From contig NZ_JBBPFS010000002.1 of assembly GCF_038069765.1 (NCBI RefSeq), forward strand, positions 1 to 64,000: a stretch of DNA of 64,000 nt, written 5' to 3'. The notes beneath the pieces are model-generated. The model was not told where the DNA came from and searched no databases. It saw nothing but the letters and a program-made list of their open reading frames with translations. The position numbers and the translations under genes were made by a program. Of the stretch, positions 17,015 to 24,381 are shown piece after piece (the first letter of the stretch is position 1; each line of letters opens with the position of its first letter). This DNA comes from Arthrobacter_B sp038069765. GTDB lineage: Bacteria; Actinomycetota; Actinomycetes; Actinomycetales; Micrococcaceae.

Positions 17015-17599
17015 CTAACTCTTCACGGCGGGCAGCTGGGCAATAACGGACTCACGGGTGGGTTCGTTGGCCGTCTTGTTCCACGGCATCGCGGACAGTG
17101 CCTTGCCCATGGCGCAGGTGTTGCTGGCTGCGGAGAAGGTCAGCCCGGCACCGACAAATCCGGCAACGGTGCGGATCTTCGGGGACAGGAATTTTCCGCC
17201 CGCCAGTCCGGCAATCACGAGGGAGCCGGCCGCCATGCGTACCTGGCGCTCCAGCTCCCAGCGCTTGGTCCCTTCGACGGTCTCGCCTCCGGCCTGATGG
17301 AACGCGGGCACGCCGCCGACCAGAACGTGGGCGTCGTTGAAGCCGACGCCGGCGAGGTTCTTCCTGGCTTCGGAGGCACGGACACCTGACTGGCAGACGA
17401 GCACCACTTTGGTGTCCAGCTTCGCGGCGAGTTCATCGGTGTGTTCAGCCAGCAGGGGAAGCGGCACATTGTAGGAGCCCTTGATGTGCAGGGTCTCGAA
17501 TTCGGCGGCAGAACGGACGTCCAGCACCACGACGTCGTCGCCGGAGGAGATCCAGCCCTTGAGGTCTTCGGGGATTACGGTCTGCGGGGTGTTGTTCAT
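17015..17599 (-). CDS. Rhodanese-like domain protein with C-terminal membrane domain
   Basis: A 194-residue protein. Residues 1-105 are a rhodanese with VVVLDVRSAAEF, IKGSYNVPLPLL and the active-site loop CQSGVRASEA. The C-terminal part (about 115-175) has two hydrophobic helices with AGSLVIAGLAGGKFLSP and resembles the YgaP/DUF2892 membrane domain. It transfers sulfane sulfur via a cysteine persulfide at the membrane. It lies between the CstB-like and TauE/SafE genes (30 bp and 4 bp gaps), so it is part of a sulfide-detoxification operon. Confidence 0.88.
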   Translation of the reverse strand: MNNTPQTVIPEDLKGWISSGDDVVVLDVRSAAEFETLHIKGSYNVPLPLLAEHTDELAAKLDTKVVLVCQSGVRASEARKNLAGVGFNDAHVLVGGVPAFHQAGGETVEGTKRWELERQVRMAAGSLVIAGLAGGKFLSPKIRTVAGFVGAGLTFSAASNTCAMGKALSAMPWNKTANEPTRESVIAQLPAVKS

Positions 17600-17629
17600 G
17601 GGGTTCTTTTCTGTCGGAGGATTGGCGGG

Positions 17630-19027
17630 TTAGGCGTTCTGCTGCCGGTTCCAGGCATCCCAGCCCGCGTAGCTGCCTTCGAGTTCGACGACGTCGAATC
17701 CGGCACGGCGCAGGGCCGAGGCCGCCACGGAGTTGCGGACACCGGACTGGCAGTAGGTGACGATGGTCCCGTCTGCCGGCAGCTGGTCGGTGTGCCACAG
17801 CACGCGTCCGGCACTGAGCTGTGCGGAACCGGGCACATGGCCGGCGGCATGTTCGGTCTTGTTGCGGACGTCCAGCACCAGTGCCGCGTCGAAGCTTTCC
17901 AGCTCCGCCGGGGAAATGGTGCGGGGCGTGGAGACCGGCAGCCCGTCGAGTGTGGTCAGGTATCCCGTGACCCCGTCGATGCCTACGCGGACCAGGTGGT
18001 CCCACATGTCCATGGCTGTTTCCCGGTCCCCGGCCAGCAGGATCACCGGTCGGTCATCCTGATCGGGGTCCAGCGCCCAGGCCCCGAAGCTGGCGAACTT
18101 GGTGCCGGCGGGGATATTCACAGCCCCCTGCACCGTGCCCTCATGGACCAGGTTGTGGGAACGGGTGTCCACCAGTGAGATTTCGTCGGCTGCCAGACGG
18201 GCGGCAACTGTTTCCACCGGGATTTCGGCGAGCGGCGTGCGCTCTCCCATCACAGCGGGGCCCTGGCGGTTCTGGCGCTTCATCCGGCCAAAGTAGGCAT
18301 GTGCATCGGGCTGTCCGTCGAGCAGCGCGTCGATGAATCCTGCCTCGTCGTCTGCGGCAAGGAACGGGCCCCACCAGGCGAACTTGCGTTCGTAGCCCAC
18401 GGTGGAGGAGGGGAGGGCGCCCAGCGCCTTCCCGCATGCACTGCCCGATCCGTGGCCCGGGAAGACCTGAACATAGTCAGGCAGGGTCAGGAACTTCTCT
18501 TTCAGGGAGACGAACAGATCGTGAGCTCCGTCGAAGCGGGTATCGACGCCGCCTGCGGCCTCGTCCAGCAGGTCGGGGCGGCCCAGATCTCCGGAGAATA
18601 CAAAGTCTCCGGAGAGGAGGTAGCCGGGGCTGTCGCTGAAGGCACCGTCGGTGATCAGGAAGGACAGGTGTTCCGGCGTGTGCCCGGGGGTGTGCAGCGC
18701 CTTGACGGTGATGTTGCCCAGCGTGATCGCGGACTGGTCGAAGAGGCGCTCGCCGTCGAAGCCGTACTGCCAGTCTTCGCCGCCTGCGCCCGAAACGTAG
18801 ATCTGCGCGCCGGTGGCAGCGGCAAGCTCACGCGTGCCGGAGAGGTAGTCGGCGTGGATGTGCGTTTCAGTGACGGCAACGATCTTCATGCCGTTGGCGG
18901 CAGCGAGCCGGCGGTACACCTCGATGTCGCGGCGGGCGTCCACCACCAGGGCTTCGCCCTTGGCCTGGCAGCCGATGAGGTAGCTGGCCTGGGCGAGGTC
19001 CTCGTCATAGATGCGTTCGAGAAGCAT
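17630..19027 (-). CDS. cstB: CstB-like persulfide dioxygenase-rhodanese fusion
   Basis: The 465-residue protein has an N-terminal metallo-beta-lactamase persulfide dioxygenase (about 1-235): THIHADYLSGTRELA, LHTPGHTPEHLSF and SGDFVFSGDLGRPDL carry the iron ligands. A rhodanese-like repeat without an active-site Cys (about 265-350) is followed by a catalytic rhodanese (about 365-460) with CQSGVRNSVA. MBL, pseudo-rhodanese and rhodanese is the CstB layout. It oxidises persulfides to sulfite and thiosulfate. ATG at 19027 follows an AGGAGA site. It is probably controlled by the divergent CstR-like repressor, and an operator copy lies at 19052. Confidence 0.9.
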   Translation of the reverse strand: MLLERIYDEDLAQASYLIGCQAKGEALVVDARRDIEVYRRLAAANGMKIVAVTETHIHADYLSGTRELAAATGAQIYVSGAGGEDWQYGFDGERLFDQSAITLGNITVKALHTPGHTPEHLSFLITDGAFSDSPGYLLSGDFVFSGDLGRPDLLDEAAGGVDTRFDGAHDLFVSLKEKFLTLPDYVQVFPGHGSGSACGKALGALPSSTVGYERKFAWWGPFLAADDEAGFIDALLDGQPDAHAYFGRMKRQNRQGPAVMGERTPLAEIPVETVAARLAADEISLVDTRSHNLVHEGTVQGAVNIPAGTKFASFGAWALDPDQDDRPVILLAGDRETAMDMWDHLVRVGIDGVTGYLTTLDGLPVSTPRTISPAELESFDAALVLDVRNKTEHAAGHVPGSAQLSAGRVLWHTDQLPADGTIVTYCQSGVRNSVAASALRRAGFDVVELEGSYAGWDAWNRQQNA

Positions 19028-19051
19028 TTGTCTCCTTGGATTCGAATAGTG

Positions 19052-19067
19052 ATACCCGGAGGGGTAC
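19052..19067. promoter_or_regulatory. CstR-type operator copy upstream of the CstB-like gene
   Basis: ATACCCGGAGGGGTAC has the same outer arms and 16-bp length as the two copies near the repressor gene (ATACCC-N4-GGGTAT). It lies 25 bp before the CstB-like start, where bound repressor would block transcription or early elongation. Confidence 0.65.
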
Positions 19068-19115
19068 GGGGTTTCCCTGTGCCGTCATGCCTCCGGTGCA
19101 TGACGGCTACTTCGG

Positions 19116-19289
19116 TTAGCGACCGAGAAGCCGCGTCAGCCAGCCCTTTGACGGGGAGGCCTTTGGCGCGTTCGGATCGCAGGTGCAGCGCTCGGCGCGG
19201 GGGATATGGGCCATGACCTGCTGGACATGCTGTCCGCATCCGGCCCACGTCATCTTCCGGCACTTGCGGCAGGGAACTGCGCGGCACAT
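19116..19289 (-). CDS. Small cysteine-rich (CxxC) protein in the sulfur-stress locus
   Basis: A 57-residue reading frame from ATG at 19289 to TAA at 19116. It is Cys-rich at the N-terminus (VPCRKCRKMTWAGCGQHV) with a later CTC, and contains WAGCGQHVQQVMAHIP. Small proteins of the pattern CxxCxKxTWAGCGxHVxxVM recur in actinobacteria, usually in isolation. The Cys set suggests metal binding or thiol chemistry. It sits between the repressor operators and cstB on the same strand, so it is probably the first gene of the operon. Function is unknown. Confidence 0.72.
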   Translation of the reverse strand: MCRAVPCRKCRKMTWAGCGQHVQQVMAHIPRAERCTCDPNAPKASPSKGWLTRLLGR

Positions 19290-19348
19290 GTGTTTCTCCT
19301 CTGGTGCAGGTGGCTGGCGGCGTTCATCCGCCGCTTCGAGTCTGGCAC

Positions 19349-19407
19349 ATACCCCCGGGGGTATTCAAATCGGCCTTTGCCGTGCTTGAATAAACCCCCT
19401 GGGGTAT
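19349..19407. promoter_or_regulatory. Two CstR-type operators between the small CxxC gene and cstR
   Basis: A perfect 16-bp palindrome ATACCCCCGGGGGTAT lies at 19349-19364. A second, AAACCCCCTGGGGTAT at 19392-19407, has one mismatch between its arms and overlaps a TATAAC box (19405-19410) that could be the -10 of the repressor gene. Both match the third copy at 19052 in the form ATACCC-N4-GGGTAT. Known CstR and CsoR sites are GC-centred palindromes of this type. The two copies can control both divergent transcription units. Confidence 0.8.
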
Positions 19408-19440
19408 AACATTGGAGAACATCTACCGAGGAGGGCCACC

Positions 19441-19698
19441 GTGCACCTGGAGTCAGACGACATGAAACCAGCCATCAACAGGCTCAAGCGGGCCAGCGGG
19501 CAGCTCAATGCCGTCATCCGCATGCTGGAAGAGGGCACCGACTGCAAGGCCGTGGTTACGCAGCTCGCGGCAGCGTCCAAGGCCATTGACCGTGCGGGAT
19601 TCTCCATCATTGCCACCGGTCTCGAGCAGTGCCTCGCCAACGAGGACTCCACGGCCGACCGCGCCGACATGGAAAAACTCTTCCTCACGCTCGCCTAG
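19441..19698 (+). CDS. cstR: CstR-like persulfide-sensing repressor (CsoR/RcnR family)
   Basis: An 85-residue all-helical CsoR-family protein. It has INRLKRASGQLNAVIRMLEE and two cysteines, C35 (TDCKAV) and C64 (LEQCLA), 29 residues apart. Position 60, where copper-sensing CsoR has a His, is Gly. Two Cys with no His is the CstR pattern, in which reactive sulfur links the cysteines and releases DNA. The neighbouring CstB-like, rhodanese and TauE/SafE genes agree. The start is GTG at 19441, after GAGG. Confidence 0.88.
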   Translation: MHLESDDMKPAINRLKRASGQLNAVIRMLEEGTDCKAVVTQLAAASKAIDRAGFSIIATGLEQCLANEDSTADRADMEKLFLTLA

Positions 19699-19735
19699 CC
19701 CGGATCTGCCTAGGGAACCATCCCCTTAACACCAT

Positions 19736-19769
19736 GGGCGGCGGGGCCGGAACTCCGGCCCCGCCGCCC
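19736..19769. terminator. Strong GC-rich hairpin between cstR and the DUF305 gene
   Basis: A perfect 15-bp stem (GGGCGGCGGGGCCGG at 19736 with its complement ending at 19769) and a 4-base loop AACT. There is no U-tract. It lies between convergent genes and probably terminates both. Confidence 0.7.
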
Positions 19770-19813
19770 ACCGGTGCAGGGGTCAGTCGTCCAACCCGAG
19801 CGGTTGGCGGTGC

Positions 19814-20458
19814 CTAGAGGGCTGCGAGCAGCTTGCCCATTTCTGTTATTTCGGCCTGCTGCGTGCTGATTACGGTGCCGGCCAGCTCCAGGGCTTCCGG
19901 ATTGCGGCCGCCCTCAAGCTCGTCCCGGGCCATGCTGACGGCGCCCTCGTGGTGGGCCGTCATGGACTCCAGGAACATCCGCGATGCGTCAGCGCCCCGG
20001 GCCTCTTTGAGCCGGGACAGCTGCTCTTCACTCAGCATTCCCTCCATGGTGTCCACGGACCCCGTGTGCTGGTGCCCCTGCATGCCGTCGGCCGGCTCCG
20101 CGGGTTCTCCCCAGCTCTCCAGCCAGCGGGTCATTGTCTCGATTTCCGGCCCCTGGGCGTCCTTGATCCCGCTGGCCAGATCCACGATCTCAGGGCTGAG
20201 GCCGTCCTTGGCGAGCATCATGTTGCTCATCTCGACCGCCTGCTGATGGTGCGGGATCATCATTTGAGCAAAAATCGTGTCGGCATCATTATGGTTTGCG
20301 GCAGCGGAATCCGGAGCAGCGGTCTCCGCTGCGCTGGAGTCCGCTGATCCGGAGGCTGCGTCACCGGTACCGCTTTGTCCGCATCCGGCCAGAACCAGGG
20401 CGGCGGCGAGGGCGAGCGCGGACAAGGCATGCGGGGGCTGGGATGTATGGCGTTTCAT
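19814..20458 (-). CDS. DUF305 family lipoprotein
   Basis: A 214-residue secreted lipoprotein with a lipobox LAGC near residue 26. The mature part is DUF305, a ferritin-like fold, with the paired motifs MMIPHHQQAVEMSNMM and FLESMTAHHEGAV. These His/Met clusters are usually read as metal-binding, often copper. The middle includes a His-rich GHQHTG. It follows a DUF6153 gene on the same strand after 69 bp, a pairing I know from actinobacteria. A metal-handling role at the cell envelope is likely but unproven. Confidence 0.85.
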   Translation of the reverse strand: MKRHTSQPPHALSALALAAALVLAGCGQSGTGDAASGSADSSAAETAAPDSAAANHNDADTIFAQMMIPHHQQAVEMSNMMLAKDGLSPEIVDLASGIKDAQGPEIETMTRWLESWGEPAEPADGMQGHQHTGSVDTMEGMLSEEQLSRLKEARGADASRMFLESMTAHHEGAVSMARDELEGGRNPEALELAGTVISTQQAEITEMGKLLAAL

Positions 20459-20527
20459 TGGATAAATCCTTCAATACTCAGGTTGTGGGTGCATTGGCTG
20501 CTGTGCGCTGTCCAAAGGACGCGGATT

Positions 20528-21079
20528 TTACGTGCGGCTGATGCAGAGCTGAGTGAGTGAAGGGCACGGGGCCGGGCGGAACGCCCGGGGCAGTGTGGGG
20601 GGACCCCTGTTGGCCAGCGAGAAGGCAGGCGCGCACCCTGAAGGAGTGCGCAGTGCGAATGCACCCATGATGACCAGTGCGAGCATGCACATGCCGAAGG
20701 CCGCTTCGTCGGCGCAGCTGCCTGCGCAGCCGGGCATGGAGTCATGATCCGCGGCTGCGGCGCCGATGAGGGCGGCCGGTGCCGGAAGGTGCCCGGTTCC
20801 CGGAGATGCCGCGGCAGGTCCGGCTGCTGTGCTGCCCACCGCCACAGTCCCGTGGTGGGAAGGGGCTCCAAATCCGCCCACCCAGATATGCATGGTGAGG
20901 AGCCCGGCAATGACGGCGGATAAACCGAGGAGCGATAAAACGGCGCGCGGGGTAGCTGAGGCGGCACCTGATGTACGGCCTGCTGCCACCACTGCACTCA
21001 CCAGCCTTGTCTGCTTCGGTTCCCTGCTGCTCGTTCCCCGCTGTCCGATCAGCGTAGCCACGGTCAGATACCTCACCAA
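20528..21079 (-). CDS. DUF6153-like small membrane protein
   Basis: A protein of up to 183 residues with two hydrophobic helices (about 45-65 and 128-147). The segment between them is rich in His, Cys and Asp: GFGAPSHHG and DHDSMPGCAGSCADE. That is the DUF6153 pattern, usually found beside DUF305. Start choice is uncertain: the longest frame uses TTG at 21079, GTG at 21076 is next to it, and an internal GTG at about residue 27 has an AGG just upstream and gives a more typical length. The His/Cys-rich loop suggests metal binding. Confidence 0.65.
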   Translation of the reverse strand: MVRYLTVATLIGQRGTSSREPKQTRLVSAVVAAGRTSGAASATPRAVLSLLGLSAVIAGLLTMHIWVGGFGAPSHHGTVAVGSTAAGPAAASPGTGHLPAPAALIGAAAADHDSMPGCAGSCADEAAFGMCMLALVIMGAFALRTPSGCAPAFSLANRGPPTLPRAFRPAPCPSLTQLCISRT

Positions 21080-21141
21080 ATTCGACCCGGGCCGTGCGGC
21101 GTGAGAGCTTTAAGGCAGAGCCTCGCTATCACAGTGAGCCT

Positions 21142-21187
21142 CCCGGACGATGGGTGCCGTACCCGGTGTGCGACAAGACGGCCCATT
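21142..21187 (+). ncRNA. Guanidine-III (ykkC-III) riboswitch
   Basis: The leader matches the guanidine-III class core. It starts CCGGACGA, then CCGTACCCGGT, then GACAAGACGG. CCGG at 21143-21146 can pair with CCGG inside ACCCGGT, and GGGTGCCGT pairs with ACGGCCC, making the expected pseudoknot. The last arm (CCCAT, 21182-21186) directly precedes the GGAG ribosome binding site at 21188 of the SMR transporter, so guanidine binding could control translation. The downstream gene is a guanidinium-exporter family member, which supports the call. Confidence 0.88.
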
Positions 21188-21197
21188 GGAGATTCCC

Positions 21198-21512
21198 ATG
21201 TCATGGATCATTCTTGTCATATCCGGTGTGCTGGAAGCTGTTTGGGCAACTGCCCTGGGCAAATCCGACGGCTTCAGCAAAGTCGGACCGACCTTGGTGT
21301 TCATCCCGTCGCTGCTGGCCAGCATGGCCGGCCTTGCGTATGCGATGAGGGACCTGCCCACCGGCACGGCCTATGCGGTCTGGGTGGGAATTGGCGCAGC
21401 GTTGACCGTTGTTTATGCAATGGTGACCGGTGCTGAGGCGTCATCCTTGCTGAAGGTCGTGTTCCTCATGATGATCGTCGGCGGGGTCGTGGGACTGAAA
21501 CTCAGCCACTAG
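21198..21512 (+). CDS. gdx: Guanidinium exporter, SMR family (Gdx/SugE-like)
   Basis: A 104-residue small multidrug resistance protein with four transmembrane helices. The first helix has the ion-binding Glu in VLEAVWATALGKS, the Gdx/SugE form of the SMR motif. The segment GTAYAVWVGIGAALTV in helix 3 is conserved. Gdx proteins exchange guanidinium for protons as dual-topology dimers. A guanidine-III riboswitch sits directly upstream, which makes guanidinium the likely substrate. ATG at 21198 follows GGAG with a 6-base spacer. Confidence 0.92.
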   Translation: MSWIILVISGVLEAVWATALGKSDGFSKVGPTLVFIPSLLASMAGLAYAMRDLPTGTAYAVWVGIGAALTVVYAMVTGAEASSLLKVVFLMMIVGGVVGLKLSH

Positions 21513-21574
21513 CTGTACTGAGACAGGACAACCAGCCCCGCAGCCGTGAGTACGGCTGATCAATTCACCGAGAA

Positions 21575-21663
21575 ATGAAACCGGCCCGTGCCGGGCATAG
21601 CTGCGAAAACTCTCGCAAGTCCCCCAACTTTCGCAATGCCCGGCCGCGGGCCGGTCGTTTCAT
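21575..21663. repeat. Nested long inverted repeat (hairpin) between gdx and the ImmA cassette
   Basis: Outer arms of about 24 and 28 bp (21575-21598 and 21636-21663) pair with two small bulges; each end carries ATGAAAC/GTTTCAT and a GCCGGGCAT/ATGCCCGGC core. Inside, TGCGAAA and TTTCGCA form a second stem. The gap holds no gene. It could terminate gdx transcription, form a small RNA, or be a mobile-element relic. Confidence 0.75.
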
Positions 21664-21672
21664 AATACATGA

Positions 21673-21688
21673 TCGGAACATGTTCCGA
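21673..21688. promoter_or_regulatory. Perfect 16-bp palindrome upstream of the ImmA/IrrE gene
   Basis: TCGGAACATGTTCCGA is a perfect inverted repeat. A CATAAT box at 21661-21666 would place transcription start about at the palindrome, so a repressor bound there would block the four-gene cassette. The EspR-like protein encoded at the cassette end is the natural candidate to bind it. Confidence 0.6.
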
Positions 21689-21728
21689 ACTAGCCCGGTG
21701 AGGGGAATCAGGTACATTGAGGATTCCC

Positions 21729-22199
21729 ATGGATGAGCAGCTGCGCCAAACCGCCAAAGACGCTTTTGACCGTCTCCGATTGCCCGAGCGCATCACCCTT
21801 GAATCGCTGATTCGGCACGTTGAAGAACTCCGCGGACGCAGAATAGTGATAGTTGAGAGTGAAAAGCTCACCGGAAAGAAAATCTGCGGCCTCTGGATTC
21901 CGCGGGAACAGGTGGACGTGGTTTACCACTCGGTCACCAGGGGAATGCTGCACCGGCAGCAGATGATTCTCCACGAACTTTCACACATGATCCTTCGTCA
22001 CGATGAATACGAAGGTGCCACCTGGCAGGGCATAAAGATTTTTCAGGAATTATCGGGCGAGGTGGTTGCCAAAGCCCTGGCCCGGGGCGATTTCCGGTCC
22101 GATCTGGAAGCAACTGCCGAACATCTGGCCGACCTCCTGGCGGCCGCAATCCGGGAATCCACCCAAGAGATTTTCAGATACGAGGCATACTTCGAATGA
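21729..22199 (+). CDS. ImmA/IrrE family metallo-endopeptidase
   Basis: A 156-residue protein with the zinc-peptidase motif HELSH at about residues 82-86, preceded by RQQMIL and followed by MILRHDEYEG, the family pattern. The N-terminal part (LTGKKICGLWIPREQVD) matches the ImmA/IrrE fold. Members cleave HTH repressors in response to a signal (ImmA/ImmR, IrrE/DdrO). ATG at 21729 follows GAGG with a 6-base spacer. The gene overlaps the next one by 4 bp. Its likely target is the EspR-like HTH protein of the same cassette. Confidence 0.88.
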   Translation: MDEQLRQTAKDAFDRLRLPERITLESLIRHVEELRGRRIVIVESEKLTGKKICGLWIPREQVDVVYHSVTRGMLHRQQMILHELSHMILRHDEYEGATWQGIKIFQELSGEVVAKALARGDFRSDLEATAEHLADLLAAAIRESTQEIFRYEAYFE

Positions 22200-23188
22200 T
22201 GAGCCTGCTCGTGGCGACCTTCATGTGGTTGCTGGTCCTGACCCTTTCCCTCCGCGCCCGTGCCCGCCGGGACAACTCCATGCTGAAGGCTGCGGTGGTC
22301 ATCGCGGCGTCGCTGACCACCAACATCAACGAGGTGTATCTGTGGGCGGCGGAACATTCCCCCTGGGCTAATGGACTGGACCTCGTCTCCAACATCCTGC
22401 TCATTCTTGGTATTTTCTACCTGTCCCGCGCCATAACCCTCGGCGCCACCGCCGGCAGCAGCCGGGGCGGAGGAGGGAGATGGGGCCGGGTCGGCGCCGT
22501 GGTCACGATTGCCGTCATGGTGGTGAGCTTCGCCCGGATCGACAACCCGGCACCCTCCACACAATTCATGCTCGACTACGGAGACCAGCCCGCCGCTGCC
22601 CTCTACTCTGCGATCCAGTACCTGTACATCTTCGCCGTGATGGCGGCGACGCTGCGAACCTGCGTCGGGAACGTTCCCAAAATGAGGCGCAGGCGTTTCC
22701 GGGCCGGCTTCAGCATCATCGGCGCGGGATGCGGCGTCGGCCTGTTGCTGTGCTCATCCGTCATTGTCATGGACGTAACGCATGTGACGGGGCAGGAGGG
22801 CGTTATGAGGTCCGTCGGGGGCATCTATGACGTGCTTAATCCCCTGACGGTGGTCCTGCTGTCCGTGGGCCTGGCTGTTCCGCCGCTGGGGAGAATCATC
22901 AGCGACATCACTATGGGACGGCAGCTCAGGGAACTCGAGCCGCAGCTGAAGGCCCTCTGGAACAGAACGGTTGCCCGGACTCCGGCTGTCAGCCTGATGG
23001 GAACCGGGGCCGACACGGTGGCCGTTCCCCGGCAAAGTGCGCGCGAGACCACCGACGTCATTCACCGGCTGGTCATTGAAATCCATGACTGGCTGGCTGT
23101 ATCCGGATCCGCGGAACTATCACCGGATGAGGCAGCTGCCCTGCGCAAGGCGGAGGCGCTGTGCCTGAAGCAGGGGCGCATGCTCTGA
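22196..23188 (+). CDS. MAB_1171c-family 7-TM membrane protein
   Basis: A 330-residue membrane protein. Seven predicted helices lie at about 2-20, 29-50, 58-78, 98-116, 134-154, 166-188 and 204-226, followed by a soluble cytoplasmic region of about 100 residues (229-330). The layout fits the MAB_1171c family, named as putative transporters but without shown transport. Its start overlaps the peptidase gene by 4 bp, and its TGA overlaps the ATG of the hydrolase gene by 1 bp. I infer a sensor or signal-relay role for the cassette. Confidence 0.78.
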   Translation: MMSLLVATFMWLLVLTLSLRARARRDNSMLKAAVVIAASLTTNINEVYLWAAEHSPWANGLDLVSNILLILGIFYLSRAITLGATAGSSRGGGGRWGRVGAVVTIAVMVVSFARIDNPAPSTQFMLDYGDQPAAALYSAIQYLYIFAVMAATLRTCVGNVPKMRRRRFRAGFSIIGAGCGVGLLLCSSVIVMDVTHVTGQEGVMRSVGGIYDVLNPLTVVLLSVGLAVPPLGRIISDITMGRQLRELEPQLKALWNRTVARTPAVSLMGTGADTVAVPRQSARETTDVIHRLVIEIHDWLAVSGSAELSPDEAAALRKAEALCLKQGRML

Positions 23189-24381
23189 TGGGCAGGATCG
23201 TTCTGCCGGTCCCTGCCGCCGTGGCAGGGGTGGCCGCCGTTGCCGCCGGCGCCCTTGCGGCTCTCGGCGGATCGCTGCTGCGTGCCAAAATTACCGACGC
23301 CGGCCGCAGCAGGCGCCTGGTCCCGATACAGGGAAGCGGGCAGGCTGCAGGCCGGGAATACCTGGAATTTTCACCCGATGGTTTCGCCGCCCATCCGGGC
23401 CGGCTGAGCATGCGCGCTGCATCCGGAGGGGATCTTGTGGTTCTTGGCCCGGCAACCATTGCCGGGGACCGGCTGCGGCGGGTCGTGGAACGAGGCAGCG
23501 CCTCTGACCTTCTTCGGGACGGCAGCGGGCAGCTCAGCGGCCATCTGGGCGAGAGCCCGGCCGATTTCGGCTACCCGCATGAAGAAACACTGATTGCCGG
23601 GCTTCCGGCCTGGGTCATTCCGCCCGGTTCCCCGGAAGCCAGCAGCGGCGTATGGGTCATTCACGTCCACGGGCTGGGCAGTTCGCGCAGCCAGTGCCTG
23701 CGCGGAGTGGAAGCTTTTGCCGGCCTCGGCTGCACCTCGCTGCTGCCGTCCTACCGCACGTCGCTGGATGTCTCGCCGGAACCGGACCACAGCCATCTGG
23801 GCATCAGCGAATGGCGGGATATCGAAGCCGCAAGACGCTATGCGCTGGCCCGCGGGGCCCGTGCCGTCGTGTTTGTCGGGTGGTCTCTCGGAGCCTCCAT
23901 CGTGCTCCGCACCGTTGCCCATGCTGCGGACAACAGTACGGCGGGAGTTGTCCTGGTCTCACCGGCGCTTGACTGGCCGGCGATCATTTCTGCACAGCTG
24001 CAGGGACTGGGTTGCCCGCGCATCATTGCCAAACTGCTGCCGCACACAGTGAACCTGCTGCGGCCCCAGGGGGACCCTGTCATCCGGTGGAAAGAGATGC
24101 CCGGCACGTACATGCAAAAACATTCAACTATCCCTACTATGATTTTGCATGGGACGGAGGATAAATCCGTTCCGGTAGAGCTCTCCCGAATGTTCGTGTC
24201 CAGGCAAAGCCAGCCTGTGCGATTCGTTGAGTTTGAAGGCGCCCACCACACCCTGGAGTGGAACGCCGCTCCGCAGTTGTGGAATCAATCAGTCCAGGCC
24301 TGGTGCCGTTCCCTGGGCCTGAATGCCGGCAAAGACTTAATCGACGTACGTTTCGGAGGCGAAATACACCATGGCCGCTGA
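23188..24381 (+). CDS. Membrane-anchored alpha/beta hydrolase
   Basis: A 397-residue protein with an N-terminal transmembrane segment (about 4-30) and an alpha/beta hydrolase domain from about 140. The oxyanion loop is HVHGLGSSRS, the nucleophile S233 is in GWSLGAS, the acid is in HGTEDKSVP, and the His is in EGAHHTLEW. ATG at 23188 overlaps the TGA of the membrane protein. The last 11 bp overlap the HTH gene. An ester-type substrate is likely; whether it makes or destroys a signal lipid is unknown. Confidence 0.84.
   Translation: MGRIVLPVPAAVAGVAAVAAGALAALGGSLLRAKITDAGRSRRLVPIQGSGQAAGREYLEFSPDGFAAHPGRLSMRAASGGDLVVLGPATIAGDRLRRVVERGSASDLLRDGSGQLSGHLGESPADFGYPHEETLIAGLPAWVIPPGSPEASSGVWVIHVHGLGSSRSQCLRGVEAFAGLGCTSLLPSYRTSLDVSPEPDHSHLGISEWRDIEAARRYALARGARAVVFVGWSLGASIVLRTVAHAADNSTAGVVLVSPALDWPAIISAQLQGLGCPRIIAKLLPHTVNLLRPQGDPVIRWKEMPGTYMQKHSTIPTMILHGTEDKSVPVELSRMFVSRQSQPVRFVEFEGAHHTLEWNAAPQLWNQSVQAWCRSLGLNAGKDLIDVRFGGEIHHGR

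Noticed and set aside
19349..19364. Terminator reading of the ATACCCCCGGGGGTAT palindrome
   Set aside because: There is no loop and no U-tract, and two matching copies sit in the same control region, so an operator is a better reading.
21673..21688. LexA (SOS) box reading of the 16-bp palindrome
   Set aside because: LexA sites in actinobacteria need GAAC-N4-GTTC. Here the halves are separated by two bases.
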